Assembly (NCBI RefSeq): GCF_051650185.1
Contig: NZ_JBOFIN010000094.1
Span: 62,001 to 126,000, forward strand
Length of the DNA: 64,000 nucleotides
Origin: Scandinavium sp051650185
GTDB taxonomy: Bacteria > Pseudomonadota > Gammaproteobacteria > Enterobacterales > Enterobacteriaceae
Reading direction: 5' to 3'
The notes beneath the pieces were generated by a model. The model saw only the letters and a program-made list of their open reading frames with translations, searched no databases and was not told the origin of the DNA. Of this stretch, positions 8,073-15,498 are shown one piece after another (the stretch's first letter is position 1; the number at the start of each line of letters is the position of its first letter). Position numbers and translations under genes: made by a program.

Positions 8073-9602
8073 ATGCGTATTGCAGTACCTAAAGAGACGC
8101 TGGCCCTTGAAACCCGAGTGGCAGCCACACCGAAAACGGTGGAACAATTGCTGAAGCTCGGTTTCACGGTCGCCATTGAAAGCGGGGCGGGCAAGCTTGC
8201 GAGCTTCGAAGATCGCGCCTTTACCGAAGCGGGCGCAGAGGTGGTCAGCGCGGCAGAAATCTGGCAGTCCGAAATTATTCTGAAGGTGAATGCGCCGACT
8301 GAAGCAGAAATTGCGCTGCTAAACCCGGGCACCACGCTGATAAGCTTTATCTGGCCAGCCCAGAACCCTGAGCTGATGGCGAAACTGGCCGAGCGTCAAA
8401 TTAACGTGATGGCGATGGATTCCGTGCCGCGTATTTCCCGTGCGCAGTCGCTGGATGCCCTGAGCTCAATGGCTAACATCGCCGGCTATCGCGCGATAGT
8501 GGAAGCCGCTCACGAATTCGGCCGCTTCTTCACCGGGCAAATCACTGCGGCAGGTAAAGTGCCGCCAGCCAAAGTAATGGTCATCGGTGCTGGCGTGGCC
8601 GGTCTGGCTGCCATTGGCGCTGCCAACAGCCTCGGCGCCATAGTGCGTGCCTTCGACACTCGTCCGGAAGTCAAAGAGCAAGTGCAAAGTATGGGCGCGG
8701 AATTCCTCGAACTGGATTTCGAAGAGGAAGCAGGCAGCGGCGATGGCTATGCCAAAGTGATGTCCGAAGCGTTCATTAAAGCCGAAATGGCGCTCTTTGC
8801 TGCCCAGGCGAAAGAGGTCGATATCATCGTCACCACGGCGCTGATCCCAGGGAAACCAGCACCAAAACTGATTACCCGCGAAATGGTCGATTCCATGACG
8901 CCGGGCAGTGTGGTTGTTGACCTGGCTGCGCAAAACGGCGGTAACTGCGAATACACCGTGCCGGGCGAAGTCTTTACCACGCCTAATGGTGTGAAAGTGA
9001 TCGGTTATACCGATCTGGCCGGGCGTCTGCCGACGCAGTCTTCTCAGCTTTACGGCACCAACCTGGTGAACTTGCTGAAACTGCTGTGCAAAGAGAAAGA
9101 CGGCAACATTACTATCGATTTCGATGATGTGGTTATCCGCGGCGTGACCGTGGTGCGTGAAGGTGAAATCACCTGGCCTGCGCCACCGATTCAGGTTTCT
9201 GCCCAGCCGAAAGCCGCTGCAAAAGTTGAGGCTGAACCTGTCGAACCGGCAAAACCGGCTTCTCCATGGCGTAAATATGCGCTGATGGCGCTGGCTATTA
9301 TTCTGTTCGGTTGGCTGGCTGACGTGGCACCGAAAGAATTCCTCGGTCACTTCACTGTCTTCGCGCTTTCCTGTGTTGTGGGCTATTACGTGGTGTGGAA
9401 CGTGTCGCATGCGCTGCATACGCCATTGATGTCGGTGACGAACGCCATTTCCGGGATCATCGTGGTCGGTGCTTTGCTGCAAATTGGGCACGGCGGATGG
9501 GTGAGCTTCCTGAGCTTCATCGCCGTACTGATTGCCAGCATCAATATTTTCGGTGGCTTCACCGTGACTCAGCGCATGCTGAAAATGTTCCGCAAAGGGT
9601 AA
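8073..9602 (+). CDS. pntA: NAD(P) transhydrogenase subunit alpha
   Basis: Alpha subunit (509 aa) of the proton-translocating transhydrogenase in the inner membrane, which uses the proton gradient to reduce NADP+ with NADH. The N-terminal NAD(H)-binding domain I has VIGAGVAGLAAIGAANSLGA near residue 170 and the mobile-loop region GYTDLAGRLPTQSSQL. About four membrane segments lie at the C-terminus from residue 407 on. The start MRIAVPKE aligns with E. coli MRIGIPRE and has GAAGGG upstream. pntB follows after 10 bp. Confidence 0.98.
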   Translation: MRIAVPKETLALETRVAATPKTVEQLLKLGFTVAIESGAGKLASFEDRAFTEAGAEVVSAAEIWQSEIILKVNAPTEAEIALLNPGTTLISFIWPAQNPELMAKLAERQINVMAMDSVPRISRAQSLDALSSMANIAGYRAIVEAAHEFGRFFTGQITAAGKVPPAKVMVIGAGVAGLAAIGAANSLGAIVRAFDTRPEVKEQVQSMGAEFLELDFEEEAGSGDGYAKVMSEAFIKAEMALFAAQAKEVDIIVTTALIPGKPAPKLITREMVDSMTPGSVVVDLAAQNGGNCEYTVPGEVFTTPNGVKVIGYTDLAGRLPTQSSQLYGTNLVNLLKLLCKEKDGNITIDFDDVVIRGVTVVREGEITWPAPPIQVSAQPKAAAKVEAEPVEPAKPASPWRKYALMALAIILFGWLADVAPKEFLGHFTVFALSCVVGYYVVWNVSHALHTPLMSVTNAISGIIVVGALLQIGHGGWVSFLSFIAVLIASINIFGGFTVTQRMLKMFRKG

Positions 9603-9612
9603 GGGGTAACAC

Positions 9613-11001
9613 ATGTCTGGAGGATTAGTTACAGCTGCATACATTGTTGCCGCGATCCTGTTTATTTTCAGTCTGGCGGGGCTTTCAAAGCACGAAACCT
9701 CGCAGCAAGGGAACTATTTCGGTATCGCCGGGATGGCGATTGCGCTGATTGCCACCATTTTCGGGCCAGAAACCGGCAACGTCGCGTGGATTCTGGTTGC
9801 GATGATTATCGGCGGCGCGATTGGTATTCGTCTGGCGAAACGTGTCGAAATGACCGAAATGCCTGAGCTGGTAGCGGTGCTGCACAGCTTCGTCGGTCTG
9901 GCGGCGGTGCTGGTGGGCTTTAACAGCTACCTGTATCACGAACCGGGTCTGGAGCCGATTCTGGTCAACATTCACCTGACCGAAGTGTTCCTCGGCATCT
10001 TCATTGGTGCAGTGACCTTCACCGGGTCTATCGTGGCGTTCGGCAAACTGCGCGGGAAGATCTCTTCTAAGCCGCTGATGCTGCCAAATCGTCACAAGAT
10101 GAACCTCGCGGCGTTGGTGGTTTCCTTCCTGCTGATGGTGGTGTTTGTTCGTACTGAAAGCACTGGCCTGCAGGTGATGGCGCTGCTGATCATGACCGTA
10201 ATTGCCCTGGCGTTTGGCTGGCATCTGGTGGCCTCCATCGGTGGCGCAGATATGCCTGTCGTGGTGTCGATGCTGAACTCCTATTCCGGTTGGGCTGCTG
10301 CGGCGGCAGGTTTCATGCTGAGCAACGACCTGCTGATCGTCACTGGTGCGCTGGTCGGTTCTTCGGGTGCCATTCTGTCGTACATCATGTGTAAGGCGAT
10401 GAACCGTTCGTTCTTCAGCGTTATTGCGGGTGGTTTCGGTACGGATGGATCGTCTACCGGCGCAGATGAAGAAGTCGGCGAGCACCGTGAAATCAGTGCA
10501 GAAGATACCGCTGATATGCTGAAAAACTCTCAGTCGGTGATCATCACCCCGGGCTATGGCATGGCAGTGGCGCAGGCACAATATCCGGTAGCTGAAATCA
10601 CCGAGAAGCTGCGTGCTCGTGGTATCAAAGTGCGCTTTGGTATTCACCCGGTTGCGGGCCGTCTGCCAGGGCACATGAACGTGCTGCTGGCGGAAGCCAA
10701 AGTACCTTACGACATCGTGCTGGAAATGGATGAAATCAACGATGATTTCAGCGACACCGACACCGTGCTGGTGATTGGCGCGAACGACACCGTGAACCCG
10801 GCGGCGCTCGACGATCCGAAGAGCCCAATTGCCGGCATGCCAGTGCTGGAAGTATGGAAGGCGCAGAACGTTATTGTCTTCAAACGCTCCATGAATACCG
10901 GCTACGCAGGCGTCCAGAACCCGCTGTTCTTTAAGGACAACACCCACATGCTGTTTGGCGATGCTAAAGCCAGCGTGGATGCGATTCTGAAAGCGCTGTA
11001 A
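9613..11001 (+). CDS. pntB: NAD(P) transhydrogenase subunit beta
   Basis: Beta subunit of 462 residues, the same length as in E. coli. The first about 260 residues form the membrane domain II with eight to nine helices. The rest is the NADP(H)-binding domain III with ITPGYGMAVAQAQYPV, HPVAGRLPGHMNVLLAEA and VIGANDTVNPAA. It is co-transcribed with pntA (10-bp gap) and ends at a strong terminator. Confidence 0.98.
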   Translation: MSGGLVTAAYIVAAILFIFSLAGLSKHETSQQGNYFGIAGMAIALIATIFGPETGNVAWILVAMIIGGAIGIRLAKRVEMTEMPELVAVLHSFVGLAAVLVGFNSYLYHEPGLEPILVNIHLTEVFLGIFIGAVTFTGSIVAFGKLRGKISSKPLMLPNRHKMNLAALVVSFLLMVVFVRTESTGLQVMALLIMTVIALAFGWHLVASIGGADMPVVVSMLNSYSGWAAAAAGFMLSNDLLIVTGALVGSSGAILSYIMCKAMNRSFFSVIAGGFGTDGSSTGADEEVGEHREISAEDTADMLKNSQSVIITPGYGMAVAQAQYPVAEITEKLRARGIKVRFGIHPVAGRLPGHMNVLLAEAKVPYDIVLEMDEINDDFSDTDTVLVIGANDTVNPAALDDPKSPIAGMPVLEVWKAQNVIVFKRSMNTGYAGVQNPLFFKDNTHMLFGDAKASVDAILKAL

Positions 11002-11021
11002 TCCGTCATTTTTTGATGCTT

Positions 11022-11054
11022 AAAGCCGTCTTCCGGTAAAAGGAAGACGGCTTT
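11022..11054 (+). terminator. Rho-independent terminator after pntB
   Basis: A 13-bp perfect stem AAAGCCGTCTTCC / GGAAGACGGCTTT with a 7-base loop is followed by TTTTGTT, 20 bp after the pntB stop. Confidence 0.93.
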
Positions 11055-11109
11055 TTTGTTATGATGGCGGTCACATTTCGAAGCAGGCTGCAGCAAAAGG
11101 GAGAGCAGG

Positions 11110-11748
11110 GTGTTTTCAGATTTTGGTGTACTGAATTACTGGACCTATCTGGTCGGGGCGATTTTTATCATTCTGGTGCCTGGGCCAAACACGTTCTTCG
11201 TGCTTAAAACAAGTGCGGCGTATGGCATTCGTACCGGCTATCTCGCGGCGCTGGCCGTGTTTATTGGCGATGCCGTGCTGATGTTTCTCTCTTATGCGGG
11301 CGTCGCGACGCTGATTAAAACCACGCCTGTGCTGTTCAATATTGTGCGCTACCTTGGCGCGTTTTATCTGCTGTATCTCGGCGTGAAAATGCTGTGGTCG
11401 GTCATCAAACAGCAGGGCGGCCAGCATGAACATTCCACCGATCAGCGCAGCACCATCTTCAAACGCGCGCTAACGCTGAGCCTGACGAATCCGAAAGCCA
11501 TTCTGTTCTACGTGTCGTTTTTCGTGCAGTTCATCGACGTTCACGCCACCACGCCGGGTCTGGCATTCCTGATCCTCGCGGTCACGCTGGAGATGGTCAG
11601 CTTTATCTACCTGAGTTTCCTGATTGTGTCAGGTACGCTTGTGACACGCTTCGTAGGTAGCCGCAAGAAGCTGGTCAAGCTTGGCAACAGTTTGATTGGC
11701 TTAGTCTTCGTCGGGTTTGCTGCTCGTCTCGCTTCTCTGCAGTCGTAA
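11110..11748 (+). CDS. leuE: LeuE, leucine efflux protein (LysE/RhtB family)
   Basis: Inner-membrane exporter of 212 residues with six predicted membrane segments. It aligns through its length with E. coli LeuE (YeaS), for example LNYWTYLVGAIFI, LVPGPNT, YLGAFYLLYLG, SLTNPKAILFYVSFFVQFID and the end GFAARLASLQS. The start is GTG, preceded by GGGAGAGCAGG. In E. coli leuE exports leucine and other hydrophobic amino acids and lies elsewhere on the map, so its place after pntB is a local arrangement. Confidence 0.92.
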   Translation: MFSDFGVLNYWTYLVGAIFIILVPGPNTFFVLKTSAAYGIRTGYLAALAVFIGDAVLMFLSYAGVATLIKTTPVLFNIVRYLGAFYLLYLGVKMLWSVIKQQGGQHEHSTDQRSTIFKRALTLSLTNPKAILFYVSFFVQFIDVHATTPGLAFLILAVTLEMVSFIYLSFLIVSGTLVTRFVGSRKKLVKLGNSLIGLVFVGFAARLASLQS

Positions 11749-11755
11749 AAATAAA

Positions 11756-11782
11756 AAGATGCTGGTCAGCGACCAGCATCTT
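11756..11782. terminator. Terminator hairpin after leuE
   Basis: A 12-bp perfect stem AAGATGCTGGTC / GACCAGCATCTT with loop AGC, 7 bp after the leuE stop and between leuE and a small convergent frame. The flanking A and T runs are short. Confidence 0.75.
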
Positions 11783-11809
11783 CACGTCACCACCCGGGTT
11801 TCACCTCAG

Positions 11810-12025
11810 TCATTCGTTAGCCTTTCCTGTTATCTTTTCTATCAATGCGTTCGCCTCACTCTGCTTTACGCAATAGGTTTTGCCGGTTCGGGTTGCCGAA
11901 GCGTTGAGACATCCGCTCTCGCTGCCGTAGGCACCAATCACTGCGGCCTGGTTCATGTCATTGTTCAGCGAAACAATAAGGATGAGATAATAAAGAGAAG
12001 TCATAGTAAGAGGACAAACATCCAT
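11810..12025 (-). CDS. Possible small membrane-proximal protein (DUF1482-like)
   Basis: A 71-codon frame, or 64 codons from the second ATG at 12004. It has a hydrophobic start (SLYYLILIVSLN) and two cysteines spaced like those of YebW-type DUF1482 proteins: a GSESGCL block, then YCVKQSEA. The resemblance is by eye, and no ribosome-binding site is strong at either start. It converges on leuE, with that gene's hairpin between. The function is unknown, and it may be non-coding. Confidence 0.4.
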   Translation of the reverse strand: MDVCPLTMTSLYYLILIVSLNNDMNQAAVIGAYGSESGCLNASATRTGKTYCVKQSEANALIEKITGKANE

Positions 12026-12154
12026 TCTGTCTATCGAAAGTGGTGAGCGGCAGTGTAGCGCTACCGCTTATCCGGCGTGCAGTCCATATCCGGATACTCC
12101 TTCATGAAAATTATCATTGCATATAAACAGATATTCAGAAGTTATTAATGTGAT

Positions 12155-12176
12155 AGTATACCCCCCTACAGTATAT
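12155..12176. promoter_or_regulatory. FrmR operator in the frmRA promoter
   Basis: The stretch AGTATACCCCCCTACAGTAT, 11 to 32 bp before the frmR ATG, holds two AGTAT half-elements around a C-rich centre. This is the typical operator form of CsoR/RcnR/FrmR-family repressors (AT-rich arms around a G/C tract) and resembles the E. coli frmR operator. It overlaps the expected promoter, so FrmR bound here should block transcription until formaldehyde is sensed. Confidence 0.75.
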
Positions 12177-12186
12177 GGAGGGCGCA

Positions 12187-12462
12187 ATGCCGCATTCACC
12201 TGAAGACAAAAAGCGTGCTTTGACGCGGGTTCGTCGCATTCGCGGGCAGGTTGAAGCACTCGAACGGGCGCTGGAGTCTGGCGAGCCGTGTCTCACCATT
12301 TTGCAACAGATCGCCGCTATTCGTGGGGCTACCAATGGCCTGATGGGCGAAATGGTGGAAATGCACCTGAAAGATGAGCTGGTGGCGGGCGAAACCACTG
12401 AGGATCAGCGCGCTGTTCGCATGGCGGAAGTCGGCCATCTGCTACGATCGTATTTAAAATAA
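12187..12462 (+). CDS. frmR: FrmR, formaldehyde-sensing repressor
   Basis: 91-residue, all-helical repressor of the CsoR/RcnR/FrmR family. It has the family blocks MPHSPEDKKRALTRVRRIRG, PC.TILQQIAAIRGA and the C-terminal H..LRSYLK. The sensing residues of E. coli FrmR, Pro2 and Cys35 (which formaldehyde bridges), are both present: Pro follows the start Met and Cys is in GEPCLTIL. The start is at MPHSPED, with GGAGGG upstream; the four extra upstream codons overlap the operator. frmA follows after 25 bp. Confidence 0.95.
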   Translation: MPHSPEDKKRALTRVRRIRGQVEALERALESGEPCLTILQQIAAIRGATNGLMGEMVEMHLKDELVAGETTEDQRAVRMAEVGHLLRSYLK

Positions 12463-12487
12463 CTGACAACAAGGGAAGAGACGGAAG

Positions 12488-13606
12488 ATGAAATCACGTG
12501 CTGCAGTTGCGTTTGGCCCAGGCCAGCCGCTGAAAATTGTTGAAATCGACGTCGCACCGCCGAAAAAGGGCGAAGTGCTGGTGAAAATCACCCACACCGG
12601 CGTGTGTCATACCGATGCTTTTACGCTGTCGGGCGATGATCCGGAAGGCGTATTCCCGGCTGTGTTAGGTCATGAAGGGGGTGGCGTGGTGGTTGAAGTC
12701 GGTGACGGTGTCACAAGTCTGAAACCTGGCGATCATGTTATCCCGCTGTACACCGCCGAATGCCGCGAATGTAAGTTCTGTAAATCCGGTAAAACCAACC
12801 TCTGTCAGGCGGTTCGCGCGACCCAGGGCAAAGGCTTGATGCCAGACGGCACCACGCGTTTCTCCTACAACGGTGAGCCGATTTATCACTACATGGGCAC
12901 CAGCACCTTCAGCGAATACACCGTGGTGGCAGAGATTTCACTCGCCAAAGTCAACCCACAGGCTCCGCTGGATAAAGTTTGTCTGCTGGGCTGCGGCGTA
13001 ACGACCGGTATCGGTGCGGTTCACAACACGGCAAAAGTGAAAGAAGGCGATACCGTCGCGGTATTTGGCCTGGGCGGTATCGGTCTGGCGGTGATTCAGG
13101 GCGCGGTTCAGGCGAAAGCAGGCCGTATTCTGGCCATCGACACCAACCCGGAAAAATTCAAACTGGCGGGTGAAATGGGCGCGACCGATTTCATCAACCC
13201 GAAAGACTACGACAAACCGGTTCAGGACGTGATCGTCGAACTGACCGACGGCGGCGTGGACTTCAGCTTTGAGTGCATCGGTAACGTTAATGTGATGCGT
13301 GCGGCGCTGGAATGCTGCCACAAAGGCTGGGGCGAAAGCGTGATTATCGGCGTCGCAGGCGCGGGTCAGGAAATCAAAACCCGTCCGTTCCAGCTGGTGA
13401 CAGGCCGCGTGTGGCGTGGTTCTGCATTTGGCGGCGTGAAAGGGCGCACCCAGTTGCCGGGCATGGTGGAAGACGCGATGGCGGGCAAAATTAACCTCGA
13501 TCCGTTTATCACTCACCGTCTGCCGCTCGATCAGATTAACGAAGCCTTTGATCTGATGCATGAAGGCAAATCTATCCGCACCGTTATCCATTTCGGCGAT
13601 AACTAA
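12488..13606 (+). CDS. frmA: FrmA, S-(hydroxymethyl)glutathione dehydrogenase (class III ADH)
   Basis: Cytosolic zinc medium-chain dehydrogenase of 372 residues that oxidises the glutathione-formaldehyde adduct with NAD+ and also acts on S-nitrosoglutathione. Catalytic zinc ligands are in THTGVCHTD and GHEGGG. Structural zinc cysteines are in AECRECKFCKSGKTNLC, and the Rossmann motif is GLGGIGLAVIQG. It is the second gene of the frmRA operon. The hydrolase FrmB, third in the E. coli operon, is absent: the next gene is trg with its own promoter. Confidence 0.97.
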   Translation: MKSRAAVAFGPGQPLKIVEIDVAPPKKGEVLVKITHTGVCHTDAFTLSGDDPEGVFPAVLGHEGGGVVVEVGDGVTSLKPGDHVIPLYTAECRECKFCKSGKTNLCQAVRATQGKGLMPDGTTRFSYNGEPIYHYMGTSTFSEYTVVAEISLAKVNPQAPLDKVCLLGCGVTTGIGAVHNTAKVKEGDTVAVFGLGGIGLAVIQGAVQAKAGRILAIDTNPEKFKLAGEMGATDFINPKDYDKPVQDVIVELTDGGVDFSFECIGNVNVMRAALECCHKGWGESVIIGVAGAGQEIKTRPFQLVTGRVWRGSAFGGVKGRTQLPGMVEDAMAGKINLDPFITHRLPLDQINEAFDLMHEGKSIRTVIHFGDN

Positions 13607-13682
13607 GCCTCGGGCCAGCGGGTCATACCGCTGGCTTTAACGCGAATTGTCCAAAGTGTGACCGGTGTAGCGCTTTTACCGG

Positions 13683-13709
13683 TAAGCAATCTCCCAATCA
13701 GGCCGATGA
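13683..13709 (+). promoter_or_regulatory. Sigma-28 (FliA) type promoter of trg
   Basis: TAAG at 13683-13686, a 15-bp spacer and GCCGATGA at 13702-13709 match the flagellar class 3 consensus TAAA-N15-GCCGATAA with one mismatch in each element. The element lies 52 bp before the chemoreceptor start codon, where such a promoter is expected. Confidence 0.8.
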
Positions 13710-13760
13710 CAATCTTACGGGCGTGTGAGTACGCCTCTTACAATAAGAGAGTCGAGAGCC

Positions 13761-15452
13761 ATGGAAAAATCAGCCGCAGGGCTTAAGCCGCAAACTGTCA
13801 GTTTCTTACATCACATTCGTCTGGTTCCGCTGTTCACCTCCATTCTTGGCGGTATCCTGCTGCTGTTCGCGTTAAGTTCAGGTCTTGCGGGCTACTTCCT
13901 GCTGCAGGCGGACAGGGATCAGCGCGACGTCACCAAAGAGCTGGAAGTCCGTATGGGGCTTTCCAACAGTTCGAACCATCTTCGTACTGCACGTATCAAC
14001 ATGATCCACGCCGGGGCCGCCAGCCGTATTGCCGAAATGGATGACATGAAGCGCAATATCGCCGAAGCCGAACAGCGGATTAAAGAGTCTCAGGAAGGCT
14101 TTAAGCAGTATGTGAATCGTGACGTGAAAACCCCGGCTGATGAAGCCCTGGAGGGTGAAATCAATAAGCGCTTCAACGATTACGTCGCCGGTTTGCAGCC
14201 AATGCTGAAATACGCCAAAAACGGCATGTTTGAAGCCATTATCAACCACGAAAACGAACATGCGCGTCAGCTGGATTCGGCCTATAACGACGTGCTGACT
14301 AAGGTCATTCAGATCCGCAGCGATCGTGCTCGTCATCTGACCGAAACCGCGCACAGCCGCACGCAAATGGGGTTAGCCTTTATGGTTGGCGCGTTTGCCT
14401 TTGCGCTGGTCTTAACGCTGTTAACTTTCGTCGCCCTGCGCCGCACGGTGATTAATCCACTGAAACGCGCCTTGCACCGCATCGAACAAATTGCCGATGG
14501 CGATTTAACCCTCGCTGATGAACCTACCGGACGCAGTGAAATCGGCAAACTGAGCTTCGACTTGCAAAAAATGCAGCACGCACTGGCCGACACCGTGGGA
14601 ACGGTACGTCAAGGCACCGAAGAAATTTACCGTGGCACCAGTGAAATTTCCGCAGGTAACACCGATCTCTCTTCACGCACAGAACAGCAAGCAGCCGCCA
14701 TCGAAGAAACGGCCGCCAGCATGGAACAGCTCACCGCGACGGTGAAACAGAACGCTGATAACGCACACCATGCCAGCAAACTGGCGGAAGATGCTTCCGG
14801 CAAAGCGACGCGCGGCGGGCAGATTGTCTCTGGCGTGGTCTCTACCATGGGCAACATTTCAGCCAGCTCGAAGAAAATCTCTGAGATCACTGCGGTGATT
14901 AACAGCATCGCCTTCCAGACCAACATTCTGGCGCTGAATGCCGCGGTTGAAGCGGCACGTGCGGGTGAGCAAGGCCGTGGCTTTGCGGTGGTCGCCAGTG
15001 AAGTTCGCACGCTGGCAAGCCGTAGTGCTCAGGCCGCGAAAGAGATTGAAGGGCTGATCAGTGAGTCCGTCACGCTGATTGAGCGCGGCTCTGGTGAAGT
15101 GGTCGCGGCGGGCAGCACCATGAGTGAAATCGTCGATGCCGTAAAACGTGTCACCGACATCATGCTGGAAATTGCGGCGGCCTCCGACGAACAGAGCCGT
15201 GGCATTTTGCAGGTGAGCCAGGCGATCACTGAAATGGACAATGTCACCCAACAGAACGCCTCGCTGGTGGAAGAGGCTTCAGCCGCAGCCGGTTCGCTGG
15301 AAGAGCAGGCGGCACGCCTGACCGAAGCGGTGGGGGCGTTTCGTCTTCAGCACGCAAGCAAAGTGAACGCCTCGCCGGTTCAGCATACCAGTACTACCTA
15401 TGTGCCTCAGCGCCCGGCGCTGGCTGAAGGGGATAACTGGGAAACGTTCTGA
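13761..15452 (+). CDS. trg: Trg-like methyl-accepting chemotaxis receptor
   Basis: Inner-membrane chemoreceptor, 563 residues from the ATG at MEKSAAG. It follows E. coli Trg: FLHHIRLVPLF leads into the first membrane segment, then a periplasmic domain with NMIHAGAASRIAEMD and PMLKYAKNGMFEAIINHE. The second membrane segment (about 205-227), HAMP and the signalling hairpin core ITAVINSIAFQTNILALNA follow. E. coli Trg mediates attraction to ribose and galactose through their binding proteins. Unlike E. coli Trg, this protein ends in NWETF, the pentapeptide that tethers CheR and CheB in Tar and Tsr. It is preceded by a flagellar promoter. Confidence 0.92.
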   Translation: MEKSAAGLKPQTVSFLHHIRLVPLFTSILGGILLLFALSSGLAGYFLLQADRDQRDVTKELEVRMGLSNSSNHLRTARINMIHAGAASRIAEMDDMKRNIAEAEQRIKESQEGFKQYVNRDVKTPADEALEGEINKRFNDYVAGLQPMLKYAKNGMFEAIINHENEHARQLDSAYNDVLTKVIQIRSDRARHLTETAHSRTQMGLAFMVGAFAFALVLTLLTFVALRRTVINPLKRALHRIEQIADGDLTLADEPTGRSEIGKLSFDLQKMQHALADTVGTVRQGTEEIYRGTSEISAGNTDLSSRTEQQAAAIEETAASMEQLTATVKQNADNAHHASKLAEDASGKATRGGQIVSGVVSTMGNISASSKKISEITAVINSIAFQTNILALNAAVEAARAGEQGRGFAVVASEVRTLASRSAQAAKEIEGLISESVTLIERGSGEVVAAGSTMSEIVDAVKRVTDIMLEIAAASDEQSRGILQVSQAITEMDNVTQQNASLVEEASAAAGSLEEQAARLTEAVGAFRLQHASKVNASPVQHTSTTYVPQRPALAEGDNWETF

Positions 15453-15472
15453 TTAGAACGAGTAAGGCTGAA

Positions 15473-15494
15473 AAAGGGACCGCAAGGTCCCTTT
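15473..15494. terminator. Bidirectional terminator between trg and the PQQ dehydrogenase
   Basis: A 9-bp stem AAAGGGACC / GGTCCCTTT with a GCAA loop, flanked by AAA on the left and TGTTTTT on the right. It sits between two convergent genes and can serve both. Confidence 0.85.
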
Positions 15495-15498
15495 GTTT

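Noticed and set aside
8466..9644. 392-codon open frame antisense to pntA, and a similar one at 9685-10947 antisense to pntB
   Set aside because: Long shadow frames of strongly coding, GC-rich pntAB. Their His/Arg/Gln-rich composition is typical of antisense translation.
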